Source: Corylus avellana (lineage: Eukaryota; Streptophyta; Magnoliopsida; Fagales; Betulaceae). From it: a stretch of 64,000 bases of DNA. This document shows, piece after piece, positions 22,673 to 34,287 of the stretch (the stretch's first letter is position 1; each line of letters opens with the position of its first letter). Location: assembly GCF_901000735.1 (NCBI RefSeq), contig NC_081547.1:24234046-24298045 (forward strand), written 5' to 3'. The position numbers were made by a program, and so were the translations under genes. The notes under the pieces were generated by a model. The model did no database searches, was not told the origin of the DNA, and saw only the letters and a program-made list of their open reading frames with translations.

Positions 22673-25600
22673 CGCCTCTCAATCGGAAAAGAAGCTGGAT
22701 CAAGCTTATGTTACGTTCTTGTATCCCACATAGTTTAAGACTAATCTTAATTATGTAAATATAAGCTCTTGGGCACCCTCCCCTTACAAGCTGGTTTTCA
22801 AGGGTGAGTTTTACTCAAGATTGTATACTTTGGTATCAAAGTTGGAAAGGGATCCTCTCCAGTCCAAAATTGGACTGGAGAATATCCAGTTAAAAGCTAA
22901 GATTGCTTTTCAAAAATTCTAAGGCCCTAAATAAGACACCTGTCCCACTACTAAAATAATAATAAAATATCATTTATAATTAAAAAACTAAATAATAAAA
23001 AACTAAAGGGTGGCTGGCCACCCCATTGCCACCCTAGGGGGTGGCCGGCCACCACTGGCTGGTCTTGGGTGGCTTAGGGCCAAATTAAAAAAATAAAAAA
23101 TAAAAATGATCTAGGGTGGCTGGCCTCCCCATTTTTCCCTAGGGGGTGGCCGGCCACCACTGGGGTGGCTTCAACCCTAACTGGGGTGGTCCGGCCACCC
23201 CTTAATTGTTTATAATATTTTATAGTTTTGTTTTATAATTTTTTTAAAAATATATATATAATACTTTATTATTTTTTAATTAATGGGATAGATGTCCTAT
23301 TTATAACCTCAGGATCTCTTTAAAGAGATCCTAACCATTAACTAGATATTCTTCAGTCCATTTTGGACTGGAGAGGATCCTTTTCCATCAGAGTTAGCCA
23401 CCATGTCAAGTATGGGGTCGAACCCAGTTCGACTGTTCGAGCATGGAATCGAATAGATTGCTGCTTTATAATTGATTCATGGAGGGGAGGACATATAGGC
23501 CAGATTAAAATGTCTTAATACTACTATATATGAGCTCCTACCACCTACCAACTCTAATGTTGTAACACACTGTTATGCATGGATTTAGGGTGAGATAAGT
23601 TTAGTGGTTGAATTAGAATATGATTTCAATTAATAAAGATTAGTTTGAGTGTTTTTAAATCAATTTTATCATTATTATTAAGTTTATCATCAATTAGGTG
23701 TCAATTATCTCATCTTATTGTTAAAGTCTATTTAAAGATTGTTCTTAAGTTGATAAAATTATGCAGAAAAGTTTATTTACCAAACGTTAAACATTTGTTG
23801 AGGAGGACTAGGGTGCCTCGAACTACCCTACCCATAATCTATTATCTTTCACCTTGTTCATTATGTGCTTAAGAAACCAGACATGTAACACACACAAAAA
23901 AGCAAAAAATTACATAATACTACAATGCATTGAATTAGCTTAGTTATACTATAAAGGGGGATCCGTTGAACAGAAAAGTGGGTAATTTGTAAATAAAGAG
24001 TCAGGACAATGCTCTCCACAGTCACCTTGAGTAACAACTCGTAAGCATTTTGTTAAAAAAAATCTATATAAGCCAGTATCCCCATGGCAGTAACACTCTT
24101 TTCTCCTTCATCATTCCACAACAATTATAGTAGCACTAATGGTGACCATGATTTAAGGGAAGAAACTTGCAAGCACCACTCTGAGTTAAATGTCGGTTAA
24201 ATAATAAAAGTAATGTAGACCGAGTAAAAAATAGTCTACTTGAGCTTGCAAGCATGTTTCACACCTGTCACTTAAAATAGAAGAAATTTATAGCTCTGAA
24301 GTAGAAATCACATGACTGCATGAGCACTATGCTTATAGACAATGCAGAAGTGGACCATTTGACTTGTTAAAATGTTCCTAATCGAAGAGGCAATGATCCA
24401 ATTAATTTCAGGAACAACCAAATTTGGAATCATGACAATCTCTTCATGAAAAAAACATTTAGTGAGTAAAAGTTGCCCCATTGGATTCTTTTTTAAACTC
24501 GTACATTCCTTGTTTGTCATAGGAAGCTTTTAATTTTAATTGTTGCTATTTTCTTAGTTTTCAAGAATAGGATTATATTTCCTGGATTTGAAGTTTTTCA
24601 AAAGGTTTCCTAATCAAATTAGAGTCCGTATATGGTATTATATTAGTTAGGATTCGTTTATGAATATTCACACTTAAGAATTCGGTGTAAATAAAAATTA
24701 TCAATAAGTATTTCTTAGAGTTTCCAGTGGATAGTAGTGTTTACCTTGTGAACTCAATAATTTTCAAGGGTTTAGACATGTCCTTGCCCTTTGATGTCAC
24801 ACTTTGTCAGGTGGTAACAGAACCATAACTAGCCTAGTTTGATGGCAAGTGACAGAGTTGACAAGCCATCTGGGCTGCTTGTCAAGCTCAAGGCACAACA
24901 TTATAAACACTAGAACAGCGAGTTGAATAAATATTTCATCAATTAGAACACAGATCCAAAGATACCAACGATCAGTTAAGGTTATATACTAACAAGTAAC
25001 AAGAACCAAAATAGCAAAAGAGATTATGTCAGAGATCTGGCTCGCGACCAACCTAATTGTTAGACCTATTCCTAATAATTCTCTTAGGCATCACCATGAG
25101 GAACTTTTCTATTAAGATCAAGTAAATTCATGAATCATAAATTCAAAACTTTATATACGATTGATGGAAACAGAAAAATTGCTCAAATCTTCATGGATGG
25201 TAACTCATCAAAGATTTATATCAATGATGAAGTAGGTTCACAGATACGGATGAATCAGGAAACAGACTTTTCATTGTAAATTTTTTACTTAATATAGCAT
25301 TGTTGACAAATGTTACAATGAAGTTTTGAGCAATATTATTTTCATGGATCCAATAGATAGTTGTCATACACTCTTGGGCAAGCATGGATTGTTGAGGCCA
25401 GACGAACAACATATAATTCTGAAGGCATGTGTGCTCCTTAAGAAACGATGGGCAAAAGTTATATTATTAGGGAAGAAAAAAACTACGCAAATTATTGATC
25501 CTAGTAAAGAAGAGTTGTATTTAGAAGTCGCCACCAGAGTCTTCAAATCATGATGAAAAATTAGAAATTGCAGAAAAGTTTTTACAAGAAATTCATGAAG

Positions 25601-26644
25601 AAATCAAAGAGGACAAGATTGAAGATCTTGTTAAAGGTAAAATTTTGTTGAATGAGGAAATTGGCAAACGTGAAGATGAGCTGAATAGAAACCCAAAGAT
25701 CTCAGTACTCATATGAAGGACAATGAACTACAATAAGAATGTTAACTCGAGGACAGGTTCTTTCCAAGTGGAGGTGTCTGACGTAGGATATCTTCCTTGT
25801 CAATGGAATACCACAAAAGTTCTCTAATTTGACAAGAAACCTTAAAAAAAAATACCTATTATTAGACGCTTAAAAATTAAGATCCATTTAGGAATATGAT
25901 TACTTAAAAACTTAAGCTGTAAAACGAAAATCAGATTCAGTTTCATCAACAATATCAATTTGATAATTTCTCCACGTTCGGTGCGTGCCATTCATTATTA
26001 GAGCAGTGGGAAATCCTGAATACGGCAAACACGGAAAACTAAAAACAGAACAAAATGAATCTTTCAGAAACGGGAAAGAGAGAAAACTAATACAAATACT
26101 ACCATATAGGGCGAGAAATAATGACTACACATATTGACAAACAATATAAGTGCACTTCATAATAGACACTGAAGCTTAACATGAAAACACAAAACTACTG
26201 CTAAACATAAAATTACTAAACAATTTAGATTTAAACTAAAGACAACTCATTGGGTGAACATAAAAAGACGAGAATTTTGTGGATAAAAACTTACGGCCTT
26301 GAGATCATAGGTGAGACAGAACACGCCGAAGCATTCGGGCTTGTTCTTGGGGACCTCAACTCCCACTGCGGCCGGAGCTTGAACTTGACTGAGAATTACC
26401 AAGAGAAACAAAAACAAAACCATGAGAGTATAAAGAAACGATGGTATCGGGAAAGAATTGGTGGGTATTGATAAGAAGCTTACCTTGGTGCAACAGAGCA
26501 AGAGATCGTGGCAGCTTTCTGTGTTCGAGGGAACGGTCGAAAAGTGCAGCGGCGGTGATTGGAGAGACGGGTCGAAAAGAATGAGAGCTGGGATGAGTGC
26601 AAGTGGGACTTGGTGTACGAAAGAGATAGCTCTGCCACGGCCAT
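18401..26644 (-). CDS. NADP-MDH: NADP-dependent malate dehydrogenase, chloroplastic
   Basis: Fourteen exons (minus strand, 5' to 3'): 26484-26644, 26295-26388, 22401-22487, 21611-21695, 20362-20543, 20180-20250, 20002-20092, 19825-19899, 19638-19739, 19392-19514, 18873-18941, 18694-18762, 18550-18603 and 18401-18454. They give 438 residues with consistent phases and GT-AG introns. The enzyme reduces oxaloacetate to malate with NADPH in the stroma (malate valve). The Ser/Arg-rich start [12 protein letters not shown]... is a transit peptide. [16 protein letters not shown] carries the N-terminal redox cysteines and [20 protein letters not shown] the C-terminal pair targeted by thioredoxin. AVSGAAGMI is the nucleotide-binding loop, WGNHSTTQ holds the catalytic His, and MLPGEM is the terminus. 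One oddity: [12 protein letters not shown] has Gly where I expect Asp (copy 1 keeps Asp). Intron 2 (3.8 kb) contains an LTR fragment and a MITE. Confidence 0.93.
22708..23420 (+). mobile_element. LTR-retrotransposon fragment with PBS, split by a MITE
   Basis: Sequence from about 22708 (TTACGTTCTTGTATCCCACA, then ATAAGCTCTTGGGCACCCTC) to TTTGGTATCAAAGTT at 22843 resembles the end of a plant LTR followed by the TGGTATCAGAGC-type primer-binding site for initiator Met-tRNA. The sequence resumes after the inserted MITE as ATCAGAGTTAGCCACCATG at 23387. It lies in intron 2 of the malate dehydrogenase gene. Only a fragment is left, with no gag or pol. Confidence 0.55.
22844..23386. mobile_element. 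Mutator-type MITE, 543 bp
   Basis: The ends GGAAAGGGATCCTCTCCAGT and ACTGGAGAGGATCCTTTTCC are inverted repeats, continuing into TTGGACTGGAGAATAT against its complement. They are flanked by the 9-bp duplication ATCAAAGTT (22835-22843) and ATCAGAGTT (23387-23395). The interior has several GGTGGCCGGCCACC palindromes. The same termini occur in the small element at 49585-49730. Confidence 0.85.
23396..26294. other. Remainder of NADP-MDH intron 2
   Basis: A long AT-rich intron. A 75-codon open frame at 25326-25553 (plus strand, opening on TTG rather than ATG) holds [16 protein letters not shown] and is followed in another frame by a Glu/Lys-rich stretch (25560-25690). I cannot assign a family; it could be the relic of an inserted gene or retroelement. 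Nothing else is recognised. Confidence 0.4.
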
Positions 26645-26756
26645 GGCAGCAGAGACAGAAACTTTTAGAGAGAGTGAGAGAAAGAAAGCTTCAGAGAAAA
26701 AGGAAAAAGAAACGTTGGTTCAGATTGGCAAGCTCTCTTCACTGCGAGAAAGAACG

Positions 26757-26790
<34 letters not shown>

Positions 26791-26905
26791 CTCTGGTTTG
26801 CGGTTGGGGGTGGGATTTGGAGGGAGAGAGAGGTGGGAGAGGAGAGGGAGGAAGTGGAAGTAATAAAGGATGATTTGATTTGAAATAAGTTAGTCTAAGG
26901 CCATA
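26645..26905 (-). promoter_or_regulatory. 5' UTR/promoter-proximal region of NADP-MDH
   Basis: Upstream of the ATG at 26644 the minus strand is CT-rich. A (GA)n run at 26759-26789 reads (TC)n on the sense strand, the kind of Y-patch microsatellite common in plant leaders. No TATA box was identified, so the transcription start is unknown. Confidence 0.4.
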
Positions 26906-27953
26906 CACATGACACTTGTCAAAACGTTGTGAGGCACGAAATCTCTTAGTGCTTGGGCTTTTGGTGGGCTGGAATTACAGTTGGTCGACTTTTACAGTAC
27001 AGGGGTTTTGTTTTCTATTCTATGTGCATTTTAGGTGGCGCCTATATATTTGCATGTGTGGACATACTAAGTAATTCATAACTTAATAATATTATATTTT
27101 ATTTTATTTTCATTGTATTAAGTTAGTGGGGCAGTATTCATTATAGAATTGTTGCTAACGGTATTCTATAAACCGATGTGTCGTGTCATTTATAATATGG
27201 ATAAAGTTTTTCTCTAAATTAAGTTGAAAGAATTTTTTTTAATTTAGTCTATAAAATTGACACGTGTCTATTTTTTTAATAACATATGAGATGCACATAA
27301 GTTTTTAATAAAATTTATTTCAACTTTGTCTCTATAATTAAAAAGGAATATGCTTCTTATATGTTCAAAGAACATATGTCACTTTTATATATTAGATCGA
27401 AAGAAATTTCTCTAACCCAATTTAAAAGAAAACATCAAAATTTAATAGTAAATTAATAAAGAATGCAGACAGTATGTTTTTGAGGCAGCCATGATACATA
27501 TTATATAGACGGTGAACAAGTCAACAACCAAAGGTTCAAGCCACGGCCTGAAAGTCTAGTCAAATTTTTCCTCGAGTTGGAAAGAAGTTCTGTTACTCAG
27601 CTGTCCGTCAAGTTTCCCATCGGTGGCCGTTGGGAATTGGGGTTCCTTCCTCCTATATATATATATATATTGAACTCTCAAGTCATGTGTCATGTGCGCT
27701 GATTTCTTTACATCTGAGTCCCAATTGATTGATTGCACCAAACCAACTTACAAGATCAAGCCACCTTTCTTACTAGCAGTATTATGAAAAAATTTGTGGG
27801 TTTAATTCATTTTATAAAATTAGTTCAATAAAAGAGGGTTGCTCATTTCTTATAAACATACTCCAAAATTTTGTCCACAGACAATGTAGGATTATTTATC
27901 AACATCCTCCCTTACGTGTAAGCCAGTATTTTTTTGATCATTGTCACGAAGTA

Positions 27954-28089
27954 AGTAGTGTGGGCCTCATTTATTCTATGGTAAACTCTGATACCATAAG
28001 TAGTGTGGGCCTCATTCATTCTATGATAAACTCTGATACCATAAGTAGTGTGGGCCTCATTCATTCTATGATAAAACTCCGATACCATG
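27954..28089. repeat. Three-unit 45-bp tandem repeat
   Basis: AGTAGTGTGGGCCTCATT...ACTCTGATACCATA begins at 27954, 27999 and 28044, with a few substitutions in the third unit. Confidence 0.9.
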
Positions 28090-28335
28090 TTAAATTATCA
28101 GTTATTTCAAAAGCTTAAATTGATAAGAATGGATAAATCTAATCACTTAATCATTACTTTAACATATTATAGTGCCCACTACTCCATTTCTCAACAATAA
28201 AGGTCTTGAATTTGAGTGGATATATATATGTTTGCTAGATTAAGGTCTTTTACTGATCATAAATGAACATTACCTGATTCCTTTTATCGAGAATACATGA
28301 ACAATTTTTAATAGAGAAATGTTATACATTCTAAA

Positions 28336-28733
28336 TTTTATTTCCGAATGATATGTCACCATTTCATAAGTTGATAACACATCATTTGAAAATTAATTTT
28401 TAGTAAGAAAATTTGGAATGTATAGACGGGTAATTCTCTACTATGCACTCCTCCTTGCTCTTTTGTCTAGGGGAGGGATAGTTGCCGAACTATCGGACAC
28501 AAGTGATTGTTGTTTTAAGAGCTTAATTAATTAATTTTATTTCCGAATGATATGTCACCATTTCATAAGTTGATAACACATCATTTGAAAATTAATTTTT
28601 AGTAAGAAAATTTGAAATGTATAGACGGGTAATTCTCTACTATGCACTCCTCCTTGCTCTTTTGTCTAGGGGAGGGATAGTTGCCGAACTATCGGACACA
28701 AGTGATTGTTGTTTTAAGAGCTTAATTAATTAA
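28336..28733. repeat. Two-unit 199-bp tandem repeat
   Basis: 28336-28534 and 28535-28733 are almost identical, running from TTTTATTTCCGAATGATATG to GAGCTTAATTAATTAA. The near identity implies recent duplication or gene conversion. It is intergenic. Confidence 0.92.
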
Positions 28734-28892
28734 CATTTGGTCTCAATGGGCCTCCTTTACCTAGGCCCAATTGAGTGGATATTGATACATCAAAAATAAA
28801 AATTTATAAATTTATAGTTGTACAAATATATTAAAATTGAAAAGAATATATATATCCTTTAAGCCTAAATTTTGGAGCCAGGTAGAAAACAA

Positions 28893-29019
28893 CCTAAATA
28901 ATTGTTCCAGATCATGCAATCATCCTTTGCCCATTCGGATGGTTGGTTGGTTGGTTGTAATCCAGCTTCGCAATGTGTGTCTAGTACTTGGAGGCATATA
29001 TCTGGAACAATTATTTAGG
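28893..29019. mobile_element. Short element with perfect 20-bp terminal inverted repeats
   Basis: CCTAAATAATTGTTCCAGAT at the left end and ATCTGGAACAATTATTTAGG at the right end are exact reverse complements 127 bp apart. The interior contains four GGTT units in a row. No coding capacity. Confidence 0.75.
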
Positions 29020-29037
29020 ATATATATATATATATAT

Positions 29038-29423
29038 GAGAAATGCTAAAGGCCCAACTTTTTTGCCCAACAAAAGTTCAACTTTTACCCTTTATTTTTT
29101 TTCTAAAAAAAACAAAATGAAAAATGGAAAAAATGTCTGAAGCAACCCTATCTATTTTTTGCCTTTATTTTATTTAATATTTTTTAAAAAATAAAAAATA
29201 GTATTTTTCTTCATAATAATGACATTTTCTTGAAAAAAAATGACATTATTATGAAAAAAATACCAATTTTCATTTTTTAAAAAATACCAAATAAAAGAAA
29301 AACAAAAAATAGATAGGGTTGCTTCAAACATTTTTTCTATTTTTTATTTTATTTTATTTTTTAAAAATAAATAAAGTAAAAGTTGGACTTTTGTTGGGTA
29401 AAAAAGTTGAGTCCCTATCATTC

Positions 29424-29427
<4 letters not shown>
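29038..29427. mobile_element. Foldback MITE, about 390 bp
   Basis: The ends GAGAAATGCTAAAGGCCCAA and the complement of TTGAGTCCCTATCATTCCTC pair imperfectly. The arms continue to match inward through ACCCTATCTATTTTTTG and CAAAAAATAGATAGGGT. A long (AT)n run follows directly (29427-29465). Confidence 0.75.
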
Positions 29428-29465
<38 letters not shown>

Positions 29466-29467
<2 letters not shown>

Positions 29468-30772
29468 TCCATTCAATGATTCAAAGCCAATAAAAAAGCA
29501 TCAACGGTTGGCAAAGGTAGTCCCAAAAGCCAAATTCCAAACTTGGACATCATGTTGAAATCGTGTGATTGCAATAGGTTAACTTTGGCCAACAATATCT
29601 CTTGCATGTCTTCATTAAAACAACATTAATTGTTTAGGTTAATGATTTCAGGCTTGGTTTCTATTTTGGGGGTATTTTTATTCTACTATATCTAATTTAA
29701 TTGCAAAGCTTTATTTTCAAAGAACATGAGTCAATGTGGCCCTCTTCATATGTACGTGGATTAAAAAACCTGGTCATGGCAACTTAATTATCATGCTTTC
29801 TACAGGTGTTATATATATATATATACATACTGCATGCGTGATGAAATAAAATAATAATAATAATAACAATTGTAAAACTCCACGGGAAGCCAAGCAACAA
29901 TAAAAGGCAGACATACATATTGAGTGATCGAGCAAAGCAATCGTGAGCTCATATTGAAAGAAATTTATTACTCTTTCTCAAAAACTTAACGCCTTGTTTG
30001 GGTCGCAGAATAAATCTCTAAAATATAATGATTATTTTGAAGTAGGGTCCGTTCTTATGAAAAATTATTCTCATAAAAATAATTATCCCCTTACAAAGAT
30101 TAAATATATTTATTCTTCTAAAAAATGAGAAAAATACACTACGGCCTATCAAAATTGATCTTAAATGGATGGAGGTCCCTACTTCGAAGGCAAGGTCAGG
30201 AATGATACCATTTCCTCCCCTTTTTTTTTGTTCTGTTTTTTTACCTTCAATTACATTATTTAATTCAAGCTACGAGTACTTCTCAAAAGTTTTTTTTTTT
30301 TAATAAAAAAAAAAAAAACCCACATTAAAATCATTTGTTCAACCCCAAAAAATTCAAATTATATGCTATTCAATTATTTGCCCCAACTTAATTTTGATCG
30401 TCAGATTAAATAATTATTAATTATTAGGCATTGTCACATGCGCGCTAGAATATACACACAAATACATAACTCAAGCATTGCTTGAAGGCAATTACTTTAG
30501 GTGTGTTTGAGTCTTATAAATATCAAGTTGACTTTTTTTTTTTTTTTTCATATACTTACGACTCTTTTCACTCACTTCTTTTTAAAACATTGATAAACCA
30601 CAACATAAATATACATACACAATAATTTTGAAAATAACAGTCAGGGCATTCATAATGACCGAGGGAGTCGAAGAATTCGAAGTTAAATGTATGCGGTAAT
30701 GGAAATCATTGACAGACTTCCAAAGTGTCAATTTTTTTTCTTAATTCTAAATTTTCCATTAAAAAATAAATA
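29466..30772. other. Intergenic AT-rich region
   Basis: No gene found. It contains microsatellites ((AT)n at about 29812, (AAT)n at about 29853), poly-T runs, and a Harbinger-like end (CGCCTTGTTTGGGTCGCAGA at about 29991) without a clear partner. Confidence 0.4.
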
Positions 30773-31125
30773 GGGGAACTTCACTTACCCCCATTATACT
30801 TTCGCGTTTTTTGCAGACACCCCTCCATTGTTCAAAACCTCTCACTTTGATGTATCCAACTTTCGTTTCCTTTCACTTTGCCCATTCCGTTAGGATTTTC
30901 TGTTAAATCCTAACGGAAAGGGTGGAAAATTACAATCGTGCCCTTATTTTTTATTAAAAAATAATTTTTTTTAAAAAAAAATTTAGGAGTAGAAAGGTCA
31001 AAAGCTAACGGTAAGGGTGTATTTGAAAGGAAACAAAAGTTTGATACACCAAAGTGAGAGGTTTTGAACAATAGAGAGGTGTCTGTAAAAAGCGCGAAAG
31101 TATAGGGGGTAAGTGAAGTTTCCCC
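30773..31125. mobile_element. Mutator-type foldback MITE upstream of the 4CL-like gene
   Basis: GGGGAACTTCACTTACCCCC and the complement of its right end (GGGGGTAAGTGAAGTTTCCCC) pair, and pairing extends over more than 120 bp per arm (AACCTCTCACTTTGATGTAT against ATACACCAAAGTGAGAGGTT). It is flanked by AAAATAAATA at 30763-30772 and 31126-31135, a 10-bp duplication typical of Mutator-like elements. The copy after the assembly gap is cut at its left side (36513-36801). Confidence 0.85.
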
Positions 31126-31180
31126 AAAATAAATAAATCATGATCACTTGGTCCATATCGCCCTGGCCGGCATCCAAGTG

Positions 31181-31188
31181 TATATATT
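31181..31188 (+). promoter_or_regulatory. TATA box of the 4CL-like gene
   Basis: TATATATT sits about 140 bp before the ATG at 31329, only about 55 bp from the end of the MITE at 30773-31125. An equivalent lies at 36857 in the second copy. Confidence 0.5.
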
Positions 31189-31328
31189 ATTCTATTCCCT
31201 GTTTGGCTGTTGACGTACAAATCAATGCTGGCATACACTACGCACAGACTTTATTATTAGACCACACCGGAGGTTTCATCCAACTCCAAGCACACTTCAT
31301 CTAGCTTGGCAAATAATTGGGGAAGAAA

Positions 31329-33669
31329 ATGTCAACCGTCGAAGAAGAATCCGGCAACTCTAACCGCCGATTTGATAGGAAGAGCGGTTTCGATGCACAA
31401 ACCGGAATCTACCACTCACTTGTCAAACTGGGTGACCACCAAAAAATCCCCACTAGGCCAGACCTTGACACCGCCACATTTGTGCTATCACAGTTCCCCC
31501 ATGCCAACCAATCCGAATCACAAATTGCACTCGTCGACGCCGCCACCGGCCGGCGTGTCACCTATGCGCAGCTCCGCCGGTCGATCCGTTCTCTCGCATC
31601 AGCCTTGTACCATACTCATGGTGTCCGAAAAGGCGACGTGGTGTTTGTCTTGTCGCCAAACTCGCTACTGTACCCAACCATATGCCTCGCCGTGTTATCA
31701 GTCGGCGCAGCGCTGACCACCGCCAACCCACTTAACACCGCGTCGGAAATCGGCAAGCAAGTGCATGACTCCGGCGCCAAGCTAGCCATTTCCGCTCCGG
31801 AAGAGCTTCACAAACTATCCCCAACTGGGGTCCCCACAATCCTAACATCACGAAAATCCAACAACCACAACTTGCAGCACTTGCCGTCCGTCGAAGAGTT
31901 GATCGAATGCTGTGATCCGCCGCTAGAGTTGCCACGTGTCGCGCAAGCCCAGTCGGACACGGCGGCTATACTATACTCTTCTGGGACTACTGGGACAAGT
32001 AAAGGGGTGATGCTAACGCATGCAAATTTCATTGCCATTATGACGTTGCTCCGATGGTCTGCAGACGTAACCTCTGCCAATAACGACGTGTTTCTGTGTT
32101 TCATTCCGATGTTTCACATCTACGGGCTTGCGTTCTTTGTGCTCGGATTGTTGTGCGTCGGAACAACTACGGTGGTGATGCAGAAGTTTGACTTCCAAGC
32201 TATGCTTCATGCTATTAAAGCTCACAAGGTTAGTTAAATTACAGCTTATTTAGAAGGAAAAGCTTTACTTAAACTCCTGAATTATTGCACATATCGAGAA
32301 TACCTTAAATTTTAAAAAATTTCAATTTAACCTTCTAAACTATAAATTTCAATCAATTAAAAGTGTAAAAATAATGTTTATATCCCTAACTATTATAAAA
32401 TTTTAAATTTACTCTTAATTTCAATTTTTTTTTTTAAAAAAAAGATAATTAAAAGATAATTTAGTCTTTTTAGGCATTTTCATTAAAAGTTAACTGTTAA
32501 AACTAAGGGAGAGGGTAAATTGATTGAAATTGAAAGTTTAGAGGTATAAATTGAGAATTTTTAAATTTTGAGGGTCTTCTCAAAACTCGCCGTAATTCAT
32601 GAAGTTTCCCGTGTTTAAAATGTTGAAGTTAATAAAAAAATAATTAAAACTAATTATTTTTAATTTATATTAATAACAGGTTAGTAATATACCTGCTGTG
32701 CCGCCGGTGATACTTGGGCTAGTAAAGCACGCAGGCGAAGTAGGGAGTGGGTTGTCGTCGTTGAGAAGGGTGAGCTCAGGGGCTGCGCCATTGAGCAAAC
32801 AGGTGGCGGGTGAGTTCAGAAGGAGGTTTCCGTGGGTGGAGCTAAGGCAGGGATATGGACTAACAGAGAGCTGTGGAGCGGCGACATATTTTGTGTCGGA
32901 CAAAGACGCGAAGGCTCGTTCGGACTCTTCAGGAATGTTGGTTCCAAGCTTTTGTGCCAAGGTGGTGGACATTGAAACGGGAAAGGCTTTGCCGCCTTAC
33001 GGGGAAGGTGAGCTGTGGCTGAAGAGCCCTACTATTATGAAGGGTTATTTGGGAAACGTGGAAGCTACGGCGGCGACGATTGATTCCGATGGGTGGTTGA
33101 GAACCGGCGATCTTTGTAATTTTGATGGGGATGGGTTTGTTTACATCGTGGATCGGATAAAGGAGCTGATCAAGCACAATGGGTATCAGGTGGCTCCGGC
33201 GGAACTGGAAGCAATACTTTTGAGTCATCCTACTATTCTCGATGCAGCCGTTATACCGTGCGTCACCTTAATTAATCTCTCTCCCTCTCTCTCTCTCTCT
33301 CTCTAACAAAAGTTTGTGTATAATATATTGATTTAAAAAGTCCAAGTTTTGCAGGGTTGAAGATGAAGAAGCAGGACAGATACCAATGGCATACGTGGTC
33401 AGAGCAGCTGGTTCTGAGCTCAATGAAGACGAAGTAATTCAATTCGTCGCCGGCCAGGTTTGTCATGGCAGATCTTCCGTCGTATATATTTCCTGGTCAC
33501 TGAAAGTTTTCTAAGTTTTTGTACAAATATATATAAATTTCAGGTGGCTCCATACAAGAAAGTAAGAAGAGTTGGTTTCACCATTGCTATACCAAGATCA
33601 GCTGCAGGCAAAATCTTGCGGAAGGAGCTGCTTTCACAAAGCAAACACCAGCTTGTCTCGAAATTGTAA
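31329..33669 (+). CDS. 4-coumarate:CoA ligase-like protein, peroxisomal (copy A)
   Basis: Four exons: 31329-32228, 32680-33257, 33355-33457 and 33544-33669, giving 568 residues; GT-AG introns and phases agree. The start is the first ATG in frame. It is an adenylate-forming acyl-CoA ligase: the AMP-binding P-loop is YSSGTTGTSKGVMLTH (about residue 218), followed by PMFHIYG, the SSGAAPLS and QGYGLTESCG motifs, GWLRTGDLC, the YIVDRIKELIKHNGYQVAPAELE hinge region, and the catalytic Lys context SAAGKILRKEL. The protein ends VSKL, so SKL is a type 1 peroxisomal signal. Within the plant 4CL-like clade, peroxisomal members activate jasmonate precursors or fatty and hydroxycinnamic acids; the substrate here cannot be read from sequence. 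The gene converges with the kelch gene downstream. Confidence 0.93.
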
Positions 33670-34287
33670 CTTGGGAGACCTCCCTCAACAGTGAAGAGAT
33701 TATCAAGATGATCAAGATTATAAACAATATTTTGTTTATGAGAGCTTGAAGATAGACCTTATAAGTATATGTATTCTCTTATTTAGTTAATTTGATAGAA
33801 AACCTTTGTGGATGATTTTAGGGAATACGTTTGTGGCTGGCGGAATAGGGGCTGTATATATATGGATTTGTTGAAGAATATTCAAGTGAAAACATTGTGA
33901 TCAAATTCATCTTCCATGATCTTCTGTTTGGAGCCAATGTTATGCAAACCTATGCAAGGATGGATCTTACTTTTAGTTTACATTGCAACTCTAGGTAAAC
34001 TTTAGTGTCTTTTTTTTTTTTTTTTTGGGTATTTTTTCTTTTCTATTTCTTAACTTTAGTGGAGATAGTAGGCTGCAGATTAGGTCAGTGGCTACAAAGT
34101 TGGTGCTACATAAGGTTGTCGGCACTGACATTAAGACAAAATGGCTTTAATGTTTTAACTTTTATCTAACTCTCATATAATTGGACTATTGTGACGGTGC
34201 TCTTAATTTTTTATTTTATTTTTTTAATTAAGGTTCATTAAACAATTTAAGGACATTGGTACATTGAGTATCTAGTACTATTCGTGA

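Noticed and set aside
25326..25553. Phosphate acetyltransferase-like similarity
   Set aside because: Only a short LKAxxLLKKxxAKxILLG pattern matches. There is no further motif, no start codon ATG and no supporting exon, so it is not called.
18401..26644. Mitochondrial or cytosolic NAD-malate dehydrogenase
   Set aside because: The N-terminal and C-terminal cysteine-bearing extensions and the transit-like N-terminus are specific to the chloroplast NADP form.
27954..28089. Regular repeats that might suggest a CRISPR array
   Set aside because: The three units are directly adjacent with no variable spacers, and the window is a plant nuclear genome.
31306..31716. 136-codon frame overlapping the start of the 4CL-like gene
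   Set aside because: It is a shadow frame. The overlapping frame has all adenylate-forming enzyme motifs and splice phases.
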